Below, piece after piece: positions 1 to 10,840 of a stretch of DNA of 64,000 bases. The translations under genes were made by a program, and so were the position numbers. This DNA is from Puccinellia tenuiflora (Eukaryota; Streptophyta; Magnoliopsida; Poales; Poaceae). The DNA lies in the NCBI GenBank assembly GCA_012064385.1, contig QRDG01002511.1, positions 372,001-436,000 on the forward strand, in the 5' to 3' direction. Position 1 is the stretch's first letter. Each line of letters starts with the position of its first letter. The notes under the pieces were generated by a model. It made no database searches. It saw only the letters and a list, made by a program, of their open reading frames with translations, and was not told where the DNA came from.

Positions 1-1591
1 AAAATATTGATTTCTTCTTGTACATGGCCGCGTGTCCGGTGGCGTCATTCCGAACAGATTGACCGCTCGGACCCTTTTCAAAGATCACTTCTAGATCCTT
101 GACCATACCAAATATATCATCACCAGTACGGTGGACAGGCTTCCTCTGATGCTCTGCCATACCTTTGAAATGCTTTCATTTCTTTCTTACGGGATGCCTG
201 GGCGGAAGAAATCGACGAATGCCCAGGTACACAACCTTCTTACATTTATCCAAATATGTACTATCAGTCTCATCTAAACAGTGCGTGCATGCATTGTATC
301 CCTTGTTTGTCTATCCTGAAAGGTTACTAAGAGCAGGCCAATCATTAATGGTTACGAAGAGCAGCGCTCGTAGGTCAAATAGCTCCTATTTGTGCTCATC
401 CCACACACGTACACCTTTTTCACCCCACAACTGTAAAAGTTCTTCAACTAGTGGCTTTAGGTACACATCAATGTCGTTGCCGGGTTGCTTCGGGCCTTGG
501 ATCAGCACTGGCATCATAATGAACTTCCGCTTCATGCACAACCAAGGAGGAAGGTTATAGATACATAGAGTTACATGCCAGGTGCTATGACTGCAGCTCT
601 GCTCCCCAAAAAGATTCATGCCATCTGTACTTAGACCAAACCTTAAGTTTCTTGCGTCATCTGCAAAGTCCTTGTACTCTCTATCGATTTTTCTCCACTG
701 CGACCCATTAGCGGGGTGTCTCAACATCTCGTCTTTCTTGCGGTCTTCTTTCTGCCATCGCAACAACTTGGCATGTTCTTTGTTTCTGAACAAACGTTTC
801 AACCGTGGTATTATAGGAGCATACCACATCACCTTGGCAGGAACCCTCTTCCTGGGGGGCTGGCCCTCAACATCACCAGGGTCATCTCGTCTGATCTTAT
901 ACCGCAATGCACCGCATACCGGGCATTCATTCTTATTCTCATACTCCTCACCGCGGTAGAGGATGCAGTCATTAATGCATGCATGTATCTTCTGCACATC
1001 TAATCCTAGAGGGCAGAGAACCTTCTTTGCTTTATACGTACTGTCAGGCAATTCGTTATCCTTTGCAAGCTTCTTCTTCATTATTTTCAGTAACTTCTCA
1101 AATCCCTTGTCAGATAAAACAGTCTCTGCCTTCCATTGCAGCAATTCCAGTGTGGTACCGAGCTTTGTGTTGCCATCTTCGCAAGTTGGGTACAACTTTT
1201 TTTTGTGATCCTCTAACATGCGCTCCAACTTCAACTTCTCATTTGCACTTTCTGATTCTCTCTGTGCATCAACGATGGCCCGACGAAGATCATCATCTAA
1301 CATGGGCTCATCTGGTGCCTCTTCATCTTCAGCTTCCCCCCTTGCATTGCCACCGTATTCAGGGAACATAGAATAGTTTTCATCGTTCTCTTCTTCTTCG
1401 TTGTCTTCCATCATTACCCCTCTTTCTCCGTGCTTGGTCCAACAATTATAGCCGGACACGAAACCGGACTGAATCAGGTGGATGTGAAGGGTTTTTGAGG
1501 AAAAATAATCCTTCTCATTCTGACAGACACGACATGGACAACACATAAAACCATTCCGCGTGTTTGACTCAGCCACATTGAGAAAAGAACG
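1..1591 (-). pseudogene. CACTA TNP2-like transposase, main part (broken)
   Basis: The minus-strand translation shows the hallmarks of plant TNP2 transposases: a transposase-associated domain with RNGFMCCPCRVCQNEK near 1500-1570, an acidic linker, the cysteine-containing CPVCGALRYK region near 900, and the transposase core (RFGLSTDGMNLFG, near 600-640). A TAG stop at 386-388 follows VWDEHK. Homology then continues in the same sense to the window edge (INDWPALSNL, CTHCLDETD, KGMAEHQRKP) with further in-frame stops. The first codons lie on the far side of the Gypsy insertion (10315-10366). It would cut and paste CACTA elements by binding their TIRs; this copy cannot make a full protein. The C-terminus is outside the window. 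Confidence 0.85.
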
Positions 1592-1596
1592 CACGC
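1592..1596. repeat. 5-bp target-site duplication (left), CACGC
   Basis: CACGC immediately precedes the left LTR (which starts TGTTG at 1597) and recurs at 10310-10314 just outside the right LTR. A 5-bp duplication is the normal footprint of LTR-retrotransposon integrase. Confidence 0.9.
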
Positions 1597-2369
1597 TGTT
1601 GTGATGAAAACGCGTCACACGAACACGTCCTTGTGTACCCACGATGCCGGGGGAGATACTCCGCAACTCACCCCACGGGAGACCGATTCGAGGCGCGATA
1701 CGCAAGACAATGAACCGGTACTTTTCGAACCAGACGCCCAGTACCTCGGGAGGGACCCCGTCGGAGGTGGCCAGCGACGATTGGCTGAGTTAAACCGGAT
1801 TGGACCGCTCTCAACTCGATTGTCGATATTCGTCGAACTCTCGCAAAGTCGCCGAACAACGGAAGCAGAAACAAGGGTTTGAGGGTAAAAGGTAGGGTTT
1901 GTATTGATTGTCGATTGTTTTCTTAATTTCAATCGGCCGTCACCTCCTACATATATATAGTGAGGCGGCTGGACTTTCCGTACAAGCAATTGTACTTCTA
2001 CACGGATTACAACTCATGAACTAGGTTGGTTTCTACTTCTAAATTAGGTAAGACTCCCGACCGGATTCGTGCTGGACATCTCCGGTTCCTTTTGGAAAGC
2101 CACCTTCTTCTTCCGGGTTGAACACGAACTCCTTCTGTCGCCACCAACCTTTGCTTTGGGCTTTGGCAAGTGTTAAACCTCCTCATGTCCGGCTTCTCCG
2201 ATGCAGCTTCTGGAATCTTCAGGAACCTTCGAGTCTAACCTGCACCGGGTCTCAGGTTCTACCTACAACCGAATCAACTTCTACCGGGTCGTCATCCCTG
2301 GTCCTCTCCGAGTCGTCCATTTCCTCCGAGTAAGCTTGATCCGGAACCTGCCAAAAATGGGTGATAACA
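1597..2369 (-). repeat. 3' LTR of the Gypsy element
   Basis: 773 bp, bounded TGTTG...TAACA as read on the plus strand, matching 9536-10309. A TATATATAG stretch at 1951-1960 (TATA-like on the minus strand) is present in both LTRs and in the third copy near 57200, so it is a plausible core promoter element. Confidence 0.92.
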
Positions 2370-2372
2370 CAT

Positions 2373-2386
2373 GCCCCCCCCAGTTT
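2373..2386 (-). other. Polypurine tract of the Gypsy element
   Basis: Minus-strand AACTGGGGGGGGCA lies directly upstream of the 3' LTR (in element orientation), where plus-strand DNA synthesis is primed in LTR retrotransposons. Confidence 0.7.
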
Positions 2387-2472
2387 TCTAGTAAAGCTTG
2401 CGTACTAGAAAATATTCGGTGTAGAAGATTTTTCTAAGGGCGATACTTAAGCTCATCGGCCATATGTGCGAC

Positions 2473-5400
2473 TTATGTGGTTTGCCACACACTCGGGTGG
2501 AATTTCTTCAAGTACTTCCCATTGATAGCTCGGGGCAGTATGTCGCCCTCCAACGTTTCCACCAGAAATGAGTTACCGGGTACAATCCTTACGACTCGGA
2601 ACGACCCTTCCCAACTCGGTGACCATTTGCCGAATCTTCAGCTTTTTGAACCGATTGGCAATATGACTTTCCAGATCAAGTCACCGATTTGAAAATCCTT
2701 GATCCAGACTCTTTTGTTGTAAGCTTTTGCTACCCGCAACTTCTCCTTCTCAATGTCCTTCAGAGCCTTGATACATTTGTCGGCTACCTCGTCTATGTTG
2801 TCCATCATCAAATTGTGATAATCCTCAGCCGACAAATTGTTTTGCTTAGCGAACCTCAAAGCAGCCAGATTTACTTCTATTGGTAAAACGGCTTCTTGTC
2901 CATAAACTAACTCGAAAGGAGTTACCTTGGTTGCACCATGCCTTGAGATCCGATGAGCCCACAATGCCTCGGACAGTACCTCATGCCACCTCCTCGGGTA
3001 GTTCTGTACTTTCTTCTTAATCAACTTGATCAGAATTTTGTTACTTGCCTCGGCTTGTCTATTGGCTTGAGCGTAATATGGAGATGAACTGAGCATCTTG
3101 ATCCCGAGTGATTCGGCAAACTGTTTCACCTCCTTGGCCATGAAGGATGTACCTTGATCTGTAGTGAGAGTCTGCGGAATACCGAATCTGTGAATAATAT
3201 GCTCCATAATAAATTGAATTACCTCTTTGTGGGTCATATTCCGGAGGGGTACTGCTTCGGACCACTTGGTGAAATAATCAGTAGCAACCAACACGAATCG
3301 ATGCCCTTTGGATGAAGCCGGGTTAATCATGCCAATGAAATCCAGTGCCCATCCACGAAAAGGCCACGGCTTTATTACCGGGTTAAGAAGTGAAGCCAGT
3401 ACTAACTGAATATCTCCGAATCTCTGGCATGCTTCGCATCCCTTGTAGTATCAGAAGCAGTCATTGATCATCGTCGGCCAATAAAATCTGGCTCGTCTGA
3501 GCATCCACTTCATCTTGTGAGCCGACTGATGTGTCCCGCATAAACCATCATGAACCTCTCCCATGGCAACTCGAGATTGATCTTCATCCAGGCATTTAAG
3601 AAGAAGACCATCAGCTCTTCGGCGATATACCTCGTCATCTATCAAAGCATACTTAAAAGCAAGCCGCCGAATAGCCCTTTCTGTTCTCTGATTCGGGTTC
3701 TTCAGATAATCAACAATGGGTATCCTCCAATCAGCTAACTGGGTTCCACTAGATTTTTCTGGGGCCGAATAAGATAACTCGGCTTCCCTTCCATCGTCCG
3801 GGTTAGATGACCCGGTTCTTCCTCCAGCTTTCGAGTTATTGACAACAGCTAGCATCGGCTTTTCTGCTGTGAGAAATACCCCTCTACTGACATGATAGCC
3901 TGATTCCTGCTGTGCCAACTCATTGGCGAGCCAGTTGTCCTGCCTGGAAACATGATATATAGAAAAATAATCCAAAGTTGATATGATATCCAGGCACCTG
4001 TCAAGATATGTGTTGAGTGACCCACTATTGCATTGGAAGATCTTGGCCACTTGTTGGACGATAAGCAATGAATCGCCGTATGCCTCGACATGAGTTACCC
4101 CTACGTCCTTTAAAATCTCTAATCCGAATAAAAGAGCGTCATATTCGGCTTCATTGTTAGTGCAAAAATAATCAAGACGACAAGAGGCCTCAAAGATAGT
4201 ACCGTGGGGTGAGATATACACAATACCGACCCCATGTCCACTACTGCAAACTGAGCCGTCAAAATAAAGTTTCCACGATACAACCGACACAACATGTATG
4301 TCGGCTTCTTGCTCTAGATCAATCCGATGTTTAACAATGAAATCGGCTACGACCTGGCCTTTTACAGATTTGAGAGATTCATAAGCCAAATCATACTCGA
4401 TCAGTCCATATGCCCACTTGCCGATTCGTCCACTGAGAATTGGCCTATGTATCATGTGTTTGATGACATCGGTTTGACTAAAAACTTTGCACTCACAAGA
4501 TAAAAGATAATGGCGCAATTTGGTTCAAGAAAAATAAAGAGACAAGCACAACCTCTCCACAAAGTTGTACCTTGACTCGGCATCTAGCAGCCGCCGACTT
4601 AGGTATGTGATGACGTACTCCTGTCCTTCGGCCTCTTGAGTCAAAGCTGCTCCAATCACCTTCTCCTCGGCAGCAATGTAAAGCCGGAACGGTAGACCAC
4701 GACTCGGTTTCCTCAGAACTGGAGGTTTAGACAAGCAAGCCTTTAATCGGTCAAATGCCCCTTGCTGTTTTGCCCCCCAGGCGAACTCGTCATCATTCTT
4801 GAGCCGAAGGATCTGTGTGAATGCATCAACTTTTCCAGACAAGTTAGTAATAAACCTTCTCAAATAATTTACCTTGCCTAGGAATTTCTGCATATCCTTT
4901 TTACAACTCGGCACCTGCACCTTCCGGATGGCTTCAATCTTTGCCGGTTCAATCTCTATGCCGGATTCATGTATGATAAAACCGAGAAACTTTCCAGCCA
5001 ACACGCCAAAGGCACACTTCAACGGATTCATCTTGAGCCCATACCTCCTCATCCTGTCAAACGCGAGTCGTAAATCGGCCAAATGATTTAACTCGCCATC
5101 CGATTTGACAACCACGTCATCAATGTACACTTCTAGTATTTCTCCAAGAAGATCGTGAAATATCAAGTTCATCGCTCTCTGATATGTAGCTCCGGCATTT
5201 TTCAATCCAAAAGTCATTACCGTCCACTCGAATAAACCCACGAACCCGGGGCAACGAAACACCGTCTTGGCCGAGTTTTCTTCAGCCATGAATATCTGAT
5301 TGTATCCCGCGTTTCCATCCAGAAAGCTGATGACTCGGTGTCCTGAGGCGTCATTGATAAGCATGTCGGCTATTGGCATGGGATATTCATCTTTGGGCGT

Positions 5401-6300
5401 AGCTCAGTTTAAATCTCGGAAATCTATGCAGGCCCTGATCTTACCGGATCCTTTCTTCCTGACCGGCACAATGTTGGAAATCCATTCGGCGTACTTACAA
5501 GGCCGAATAAAATTGGCTTTTAGAAGCCAACCAATCTCCTCCTTGATCCGGTCATATATTGCTGGGTTGAATTTACGAGCCGGTTGTTTATATGGTCTGA
5601 AACCAGCCTTTATTGGTAACCGATGCTCGACAAGATCTCGGCTTAACCCAGGCATCTCGTGGTACTCCCAAGCAAAGCAGTCCACGTACTCCTTGACTAG
5701 CGCGATTAACTCGGATTTATAATCGGCTTCTAGATTCTGGCTTACAAATGTCGGCCTAGGAACAGTGCCATCCCCGATATCCACCTCTTCGAGCGGGTCG
5801 GCCGACGTAAAACCTTGTCCCAACTTATCCATGTCGTCTGGTTCTTCAATTTCTTCACACATATCGTTACTCTCTGCCCGATACTTGTCCAGACGCTTCT
5901 GCAGCCACTCGTTGTTGTTGGGATCCATTTATTTGAGTCGTAGCCGATTGTTTTCAACCGGCTTTAAAGATACTGGCACGAATCCGTCCCTGGTAGCACT
6001 CAGGAAATCGAACCCGGATAAGTCACGTCCCGACAGACATGTGACATTGGAGTGTTGCCAATCAACAATGGACTCGGCTAAGGCAATACATGCCGAGTTA
6101 TCAGCATGAACGACTTCAATCTCATCGTCGATCCATTGTATGAGTTGTTGATGCATGGTAGATGGCACACACTGATTTGCATGGAGCCAATCTCGTCCGA
6201 GTAATACGTTGTAATTCCCTTGCACCTCGGCAACGAAGAACGCAGTAGCCAAAGTTTTGCTTCCCACTGTAAACTCCAAACTAATAACTCACTTGGCTTC
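2473..6300 (-). pseudogene. Gypsy pol (protease-RT-RNase H-integrase), decayed
   Basis: Minus-strand homology runs from the protease tail (LLGRDWLHANQC, about 6190) through reverse transcriptase with the catalytic YIDD box (about 5130), RNase H (LYFDGSVCSSGHG, near 4270; EAEYDALLFGLE near 4150), and the integrase HHCC zinc module (about 3420-3530). The integrase core follows with ATDYFTKW, TDQG and the catalytic glutamate near 3050, ending at TAA 2473-2475. The segments from about 6279 down share one frame but are cut by TGA stops at 5404, 4525, 3451 and 2638. Another TGA and a 1-nt frameshift near 6290-6305 separate it from gag. It cannot encode a functional polyprotein. Confidence 0.92.
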
Positions 6301-9300
6301 TACTCCTTTCTCCTCCTTCGAACCCATTCAATACCATGTTTGTCTTCATGAGATCATCATCATCCAATTGTAGTTTCTTGAAGACAGAATACGGCATTAG
6401 GTTTACCACAGCACCTCCGTCAACCATCATCCTGGTAACCGGCTTCCCGTTGATATGTCCTTTGACGTACAAAGGCTTAAGGTGCTTAACCGACCCCTCA
6501 GGTTTCTCGAAGACAGCATTCTTGGGTCCGAAGTTGATCTGCGCTACCTCGGCTTCTTCTTCTACAGCACGAAATTCAGCAGGCAAATAATATACCATGT
6601 TAATATCCATACCTACCCGAGTTGGCGTGCTCTCGTAATCCAGTAGCTCTTCATCTGGTTGATTTTCCGAGTCATCCATCGCCAACTCCGAGTCTCCTGC
6701 TGGCTCCTCGCCCATCGAAACATCTGCCGAGTCTTCATTGGCTGACTCGGTATCCGACTCGTCTGACGTTGGCTTATCCTTTGCTTCCAAACCTGCTGCT
6801 TCCACTTCATCCGCCCATGATGAGTAAGTAATGGTCGGTACTGCAACCGGCCCTGTTTCATTGTTCACAGCAAGACTCGGTGCAGTCAGCAATAGAATTG
6901 GCGGAGGATTCGGCTTTGGTACCCATACTTGAGTTGGCACCATTGGCCTTTCAGCGTTGAATTTGGCGTCTCTGGCTTGCTCGGGATCCTTTTCTGCCTT
7001 TTCCCGGTTCCTTGCCCTTTGCAGTTTCCGCTTCTGTGTCTTCGTTATACCCGACGGGCACCACTTGGGCTGAGTGTATTTTGGATCCCGGGGTTTATCT
7101 ACCTCGGTTTGGCTAGATCCGGCTTCATGGTCACTGGACGTTGCTTTAGGCACGATAGCAAGTATCGGATTATCAGTTGTTGGCTCTGCAACCGGGTCCT
7201 TTAGCTTCAACACATGCATCCCAATGACCAACGATTTGTCCGGGATCAACCTCCTCTCTATGTCGGCTACCTTGGCTCCCTGCTCCTTGACTCGCCAATA
7301 TGAGGAATCACCGGGATAGACGAGTCGGCTTTGCACAGTTTGCCGGGTTACTTGACGCTTGGACGCCTCAGCCGACTCTTCATGCCGGTAGCTTCTCTCG
7401 GTAGATGGTGACCTCAGTCGCTTCCCATATTGCCGGGTTACCTTAGACCCGACCTGGCGCACATACTTGTTCAGCAACATATCGAAGGTCGGCTTGATCT
7501 TCTTTGGCTTATACTCAACTTGATTCGTCTTCCATTTGCCGACTTCCGGGTTTTTGGGCTTCATGAACCGAGGTTGCCCCCCGAGTTCCGGGTTCCGGTT
7601 TCCGGATTCTCTTGCTTGTGGTTGCTGCCCCCCGAGTGTGGAATTCTTGACGGTGATCTTGATAACCTCCTTTCCATCGGGTTGCCGGGTCAACGTGATC
7701 TCTCTCCTTGCTTCCTTGACACCGGCTTCTTTCCTGGGCTCACCAATAACCACATTAGATTTGTTAGCACCTTCGGCCGCTTCTGGCCGAATAAGAACTT
7801 TCTTTCCCTCGAGATCTAGCACGTTCATTGGGAACGGCTGTGTGTCAATGGCCATGCCAGCAAAGCTTAATCGTCCATCATTAAGGGTCGATTGAATCTG
7901 TCGACGAAAGACATTGCAATCATTAGTAGCATGAGAGAAAGAATTGTGATACTTGCAATAAGCACGTCGCCTTAATTCATCAGGTGACGGTATAACGTGA
8001 TTGACTCGGATCACTTTATCCTTTAACAAGGCATCAAATATTCTATCGCATTTGCCTACGTCAAAGCTACACTTTACCTCATCATCCCGGTTTTTACGAA
8101 CCGGCTTTAGGTCATCACACATAAAGGGTTTGGCTTTACTCGGCCAAACAAACTCGGCTACATAGACATCGGTTTCATCACCGGAATCGGCATCATATTC
8201 GATAGCGTTAAGCCGACCCCTGCTTATCCGATGCGAGTCTTTGGACTCGTTAACTCGGCTTTCATGAGCCAGAGCTCTTTCCTGAACATGCCCGACAGAG
8301 GAGAACTCGTGTCCTTCTAGCTTTTCTTTGAGATACGTCCTTAACCCGTTAAAAACTAAGTCGGCCATATCTCTCTCAGTTATCACCAAGCTATAACATC
8401 GATTTCTGATGTTTCTAAATCTCTTGATATAATCGGATACCGATTCGTCATGCTTCTGCCTAACCGATGTAAGATGGGACAACTTTAACTCAATTTCTCC
8501 GGCATAGAAGTGCTCATGAAACTTTTTCTCTAGGTGAGACCAATTGTGTATAGAATTAGGAGCTAAAGCTGAAAACCAAGAAAATACAACCCCGGCTAAC
8601 GACAAAGAGAACAGGCGAACTTTGATATGATTATGATTAGCCTCGCCTAATTGAGCTAGATATTGACTAATATGTTCCCATGTCGATTTGTTATCCACCC
8701 CATTAAACTTAGAAAACTCGGGAACTCTATAGCCAGGTGGGTAAGGTTGTAAATCAAAATACTCGGGATAGGTTTTAGTGTAAGTTCTAGGTCTCAGCCT
8801 AACCCCGAGCTTGTCGTATGCTATCTGGTCCAATTTCCTATTGAATTCTACCACTAAATCGTACATATTGGCCGATTGACTCGGACCAGGAGCAAGATTA
8901 GTCACAGGGCCGGATTGCATCCAAGGAGCCGAATTTGGATTCGGCATTGACTCGCGACCCGAAAATTGCTCTGCTGGTCCCGTCTGACCTGCCGGGTAGG
9001 GTGAACTTCGGATCGGAGTCGGACAAGGTAATGCACCAACAATCCGGTTTTCCCTGTTCGGGCTCATCGGTTGTGTGTCCGATGCTTGGGCTTGGATTGT
9101 GTTTTTCTTAGCCTTATCATGTTCCAACACAGCATTATAAACAATATTCGTACCTTGTGAAACATGAAACTGGATCTCGGCTATTTGCTCAGGAGAAAAG
9201 ATACTGTTACTTACAGCGGGTATGTCGGTGTTGATGTTCAGAGGTGCATATGCCGGTTCCTTGATCGGCGTGGTTACACCTTGCCGATCTAACTTGAAGC

Positions 9301-9484
9301 TGGCCAAGTACAACTCTTCGTATTCCTGTTCCCGCTTGAGTCGCAGCGCCTCAAACTCCTCGCTTCTCTTCTTCTTCCACTCATCCAGACCTTGGCGTTG
9401 TGCCTCTGACAAATCCTTGAGAGTGGGATTGATGATGTTGTCAGGGGTGATGCCGGATAGATCTGTAGCCTTAGAACCGGTCAT
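6281..9484 (-). CDS. Gypsy Gag polyprotein with start of the retropepsin domain
   Basis: One long open frame of about 1067 codons. I take the ATG at 9484 (MTGSKATD) as the start; the frame is open 15 codons further to a TTG at 9529, but that extension just translates the primer-binding site. A coiled, charged N-terminus precedes the capsid-like gag domain (YPPGYRVPEF to GLRTYLKEKLEG, about residues 250-400). A CKYHNSFSHATNDC cluster (C-x2-H-x4-H-x4-C) stands where a zinc knuckle would be. Basic and acidic linkers follow, then the protease active-site region VDGGAVVNLMPY close to the end. The family normally reads into pol; here the frame breaks near 6290. It would form virus-like particles and package element RNA. 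Confidence 0.85.
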   Translation of the reverse strand: MTGSKATDLSGITPDNIINPTLKDLSEAQRQGLDEWKKKRSEEFEALRLKREQEYEELYLASFKLDRQGVTTPIKEPAYAPLNINTDIPAVSNSIFSPEQIAEIQFHVSQGTNIVYNAVLEHDKAKKNTIQAQASDTQPMSPNRENRIVGALPCPTPIRSSPYPAGQTGPAEQFSGRESMPNPNSAPWMQSGPVTNLAPGPSQSANMYDLVVEFNRKLDQIAYDKLGVRLRPRTYTKTYPEYFDLQPYPPGYRVPEFSKFNGVDNKSTWEHISQYLAQLGEANHNHIKVRLFSLSLAGVVFSWFSALAPNSIHNWSHLEKKFHEHFYAGEIELKLSHLTSVRQKHDESVSDYIKRFRNIRNRCYSLVITERDMADLVFNGLRTYLKEKLEGHEFSSVGHVQERALAHESRVNESKDSHRISRGRLNAIEYDADSGDETDVYVAEFVWPSKAKPFMCDDLKPVRKNRDDEVKCSFDVGKCDRIFDALLKDKVIRVNHVIPSPDELRRRAYCKYHNSFSHATNDCNVFRRQIQSTLNDGRLSFAGMAIDTQPFPMNVLDLEGKKVLIRPEAAEGANKSNVVIGEPRKEAGVKEARREITLTRQPDGKEVIKITVKNSTLGGQQPQARESGNRNPELGGQPRFMKPKNPEVGKWKTNQVEYKPKKIKPTFDMLLNKYVRQVGSKVTRQYGKRLRSPSTERSYRHEESAEASKRQVTRQTVQSRLVYPGDSSYWRVKEQGAKVADIERRLIPDKSLVIGMHVLKLKDPVAEPTTDNPILAIVPKATSSDHEAGSSQTEVDKPRDPKYTQPKWCPSGITKTQKRKLQRARNREKAEKDPEQARDAKFNAERPMVPTQVWVPKPNPPPILLLTAPSLAVNNETGPVAVPTITYSSWADEVEAAGLEAKDKPTSDESDTESANEDSADVSMGEEPAGDSELAMDDSENQPDEELLDYESTPTRVGMDINMVYYLPAEFRAVEEEAEVAQINFGPKNAVFEKPEGSVKHLKPLYVKGHINGKPVTRMMVDGGAVVNLMPYSVFKKLQLDDDDLMKTNMVLNGFEGGERSRSQVSY

Positions 9485-9510
9485 TGCTGCCCGATTTAGG
9501 TTTAGAGATG

Positions 9511-9528
9511 TCCCCAGCGGAGTCGCCA
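9511..9528 (-). other. Primer-binding site of the Gypsy element
   Basis: Minus-strand TGGCGACTCCGCTGGGGA begins 7 nt inside the 5' LTR. The leading TGG matches the CCA end of a tRNA. I could not assign the tRNA by eye. The same sequence sits at the equivalent place in the truncated copy (about 56824-56841). Confidence 0.75.
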
Positions 9529-9535
9529 AAAAGTG

Positions 9536-10309
9536 TGTTGCGATGAAAACGCGTCACACGAACATGTTCTCGTGTACCCGCGGTGCCGGGGGAGATACTC
9601 CGCAACTCACCCCACGGGAGACCGATTCGAGGCGCGATACGGAAGACAATGAACCGGTACTTTTCGAACCAGACGCCCCAGTACCTCGGGAGGGACCCCG
9701 TCGGAGGTGGCTAGCGACGATTGCCTGAGTTAAGCCGGATTGGACCACTCTCAACTCGATTGTCGATATTCGTCGAACTCTCGCGAAGTCGCCGAACAAC
9801 GGAAGCAAAAACAAGGGTTTGAGGGTAAAATGTAGGGTTTGTATTGATTGTCGATTGTTTGCTTAATTTCAATCGGCCGTCACCTCCTACATATATATAG
9901 TGAGGCGGCTGGACTTTCCGTACAAGCAATTGTACTTCTACATGGATTACAACTCATGAACTAGGTCGGTTTCTACTTCTAAATTAGGTAAGACTCCCGG
10001 CCAGATTTGTGCTAGACATCTCCGATTCCTTTTGGAAAGCCACCTTCTTCTTCCGGGTTAAACTCGAACTCCTTCTGTCGCCACCAACCTTTGCTTTGGG
10101 CTTTGGCAAGTGTTAAACCTCCTCACGCCCAGCTTCTCCGATGCAGCTTCTGGAATCTTCAGGAACCTTCGAGTCTAACCTGCACCGGGTCTCAGGTTCT
10201 ACATGCAACCGAGTCAACTTATGTCGGGTCGTCATCCCTGGTCCTCTCCGAGTCGTCCATTTCCTCCGAGTAAGCTTGATCCGGAACCTGCCAAAAATGG
10301 GTGATAACA
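9536..10309 (-). repeat. 5' LTR of the Gypsy element
   Basis: 774 bp, homologous to 1597-2369, with the TATA-like stretch at 9891-9900. As read on the minus strand it starts TGTTATCACCC at 10309 and ends ACA at 9536. Confidence 0.92.
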
Positions 10310-10314
10310 CACGC
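10310..10314. repeat. 5-bp target-site duplication (right), CACGC
   Basis: This is the partner of 1592-1596. Removing 1597-10314 restores one copy of CACGC and an open transposase frame. Confidence 0.9.
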
Positions 10315-10366
10315 TTTGAATGTACTCGTTAGAGCGTCGGTCATCGTACATCCATTGCCGGTTCAT
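10315..10366 (-). pseudogene. CACTA transposase, N-terminal coding piece
   Basis: The ATG at 10366 begins MNRQWMYDDRRSNEYIQS, the usual start of the transposase-associated domain. The reading frame runs into the 5-bp CACGC target site and resumes at 1591 in the main transposase segment (RSFLNVAESN). The gene was therefore continuous before the Gypsy element landed. The adjoining minus-strand upstream sequence (10367-10538) should be leader or intergenic sequence between the two CACTA genes. Confidence 0.75.
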
Positions 10367-10538
10367 CGAGCACCTTTTATGCATAAGAAGGGAAAACATC
10401 GTTACACACAACATGATGAATAGAGAAGTGACCAAATTAATTAATACAAGTTCATCACATTAAAACCAAAGTAGAGTAGTGACCAAATGTAATACATAGT
10501 TCTCACAATTAAAACATACATTGAAACTAACATACAAA

Positions 10539-10840
10539 CTATCTAATGCATTTAAATGCAACAACAAATACGATCAAAATCGCAACTAAGGTAACCATTG
10601 ATCCAACAACATAATGATACCAAACCTCTTTATTAATGCCGTATTTTCTAATCTTTCTAATCTTCAAGCGCATTGCATCCATCTTGATCTTGTGATCATC
10701 GACGACATCGGAAAGATATAACTCCAATTTTATCTTCTCTTTTTCAATTTTTCTTTCAAATCATCATTTTCTTTTTCAACTAAATTTAACTTCTCGACAA
10801 GAGGGTCGGTTGGAATTTCCGGTTCATATATCTCCTAAAT
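10539..10840 (-). pseudogene. CACTA-associated coiled-coil/membrane accessory ORF, fragment
   Basis: The minus strand encodes a charged coiled coil (LVEKLNLVEKENDDLKEKL), then ELYLSDVVDDHKIKMDAMRLKIRKIRKYG and a C-terminal hydrophobic segment (VGSMVTLVAILIVFVVAF), ending at a stop at 10539. A 1-nt frameshift near 10745 separates coil and tail. Similar tails are, from memory, common in Triticeae proteins annotated as GRF-type zinc finger proteins, many of which travel with CACTA elements. No GRF finger is visible here, so that link is inference. Further upstream, 10920-10970 reads as a possible preceding exon (VPVGPRPVYDSDV then GT). Confidence 0.5.

Larger units (their letters stand above)
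1597..10309 (-). mobile_element. Ty3/Gypsy LTR retrotransposon, structurally complete, coding on the minus strand
   Basis: Two near-identical LTRs (1597-2369 and 9536-10309) flank an 7.2-kb interior with PBS, gag, protease, reverse transcriptase, RNase H and integrase in Gypsy order, all on the minus strand, and a polypurine tract next to the left LTR. A perfect 5-bp target duplication surrounds it. By eye the LTRs differ at roughly 35 of 773 positions (4-5%). At a commonly used grass LTR clock of about 1.3e-8 per site per year this suggests an insertion around 1.5-2 million years old. pol is broken by a frameshift and several TGA stops. A truncated relative lies at 56110-57799. Confidence 0.93.
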
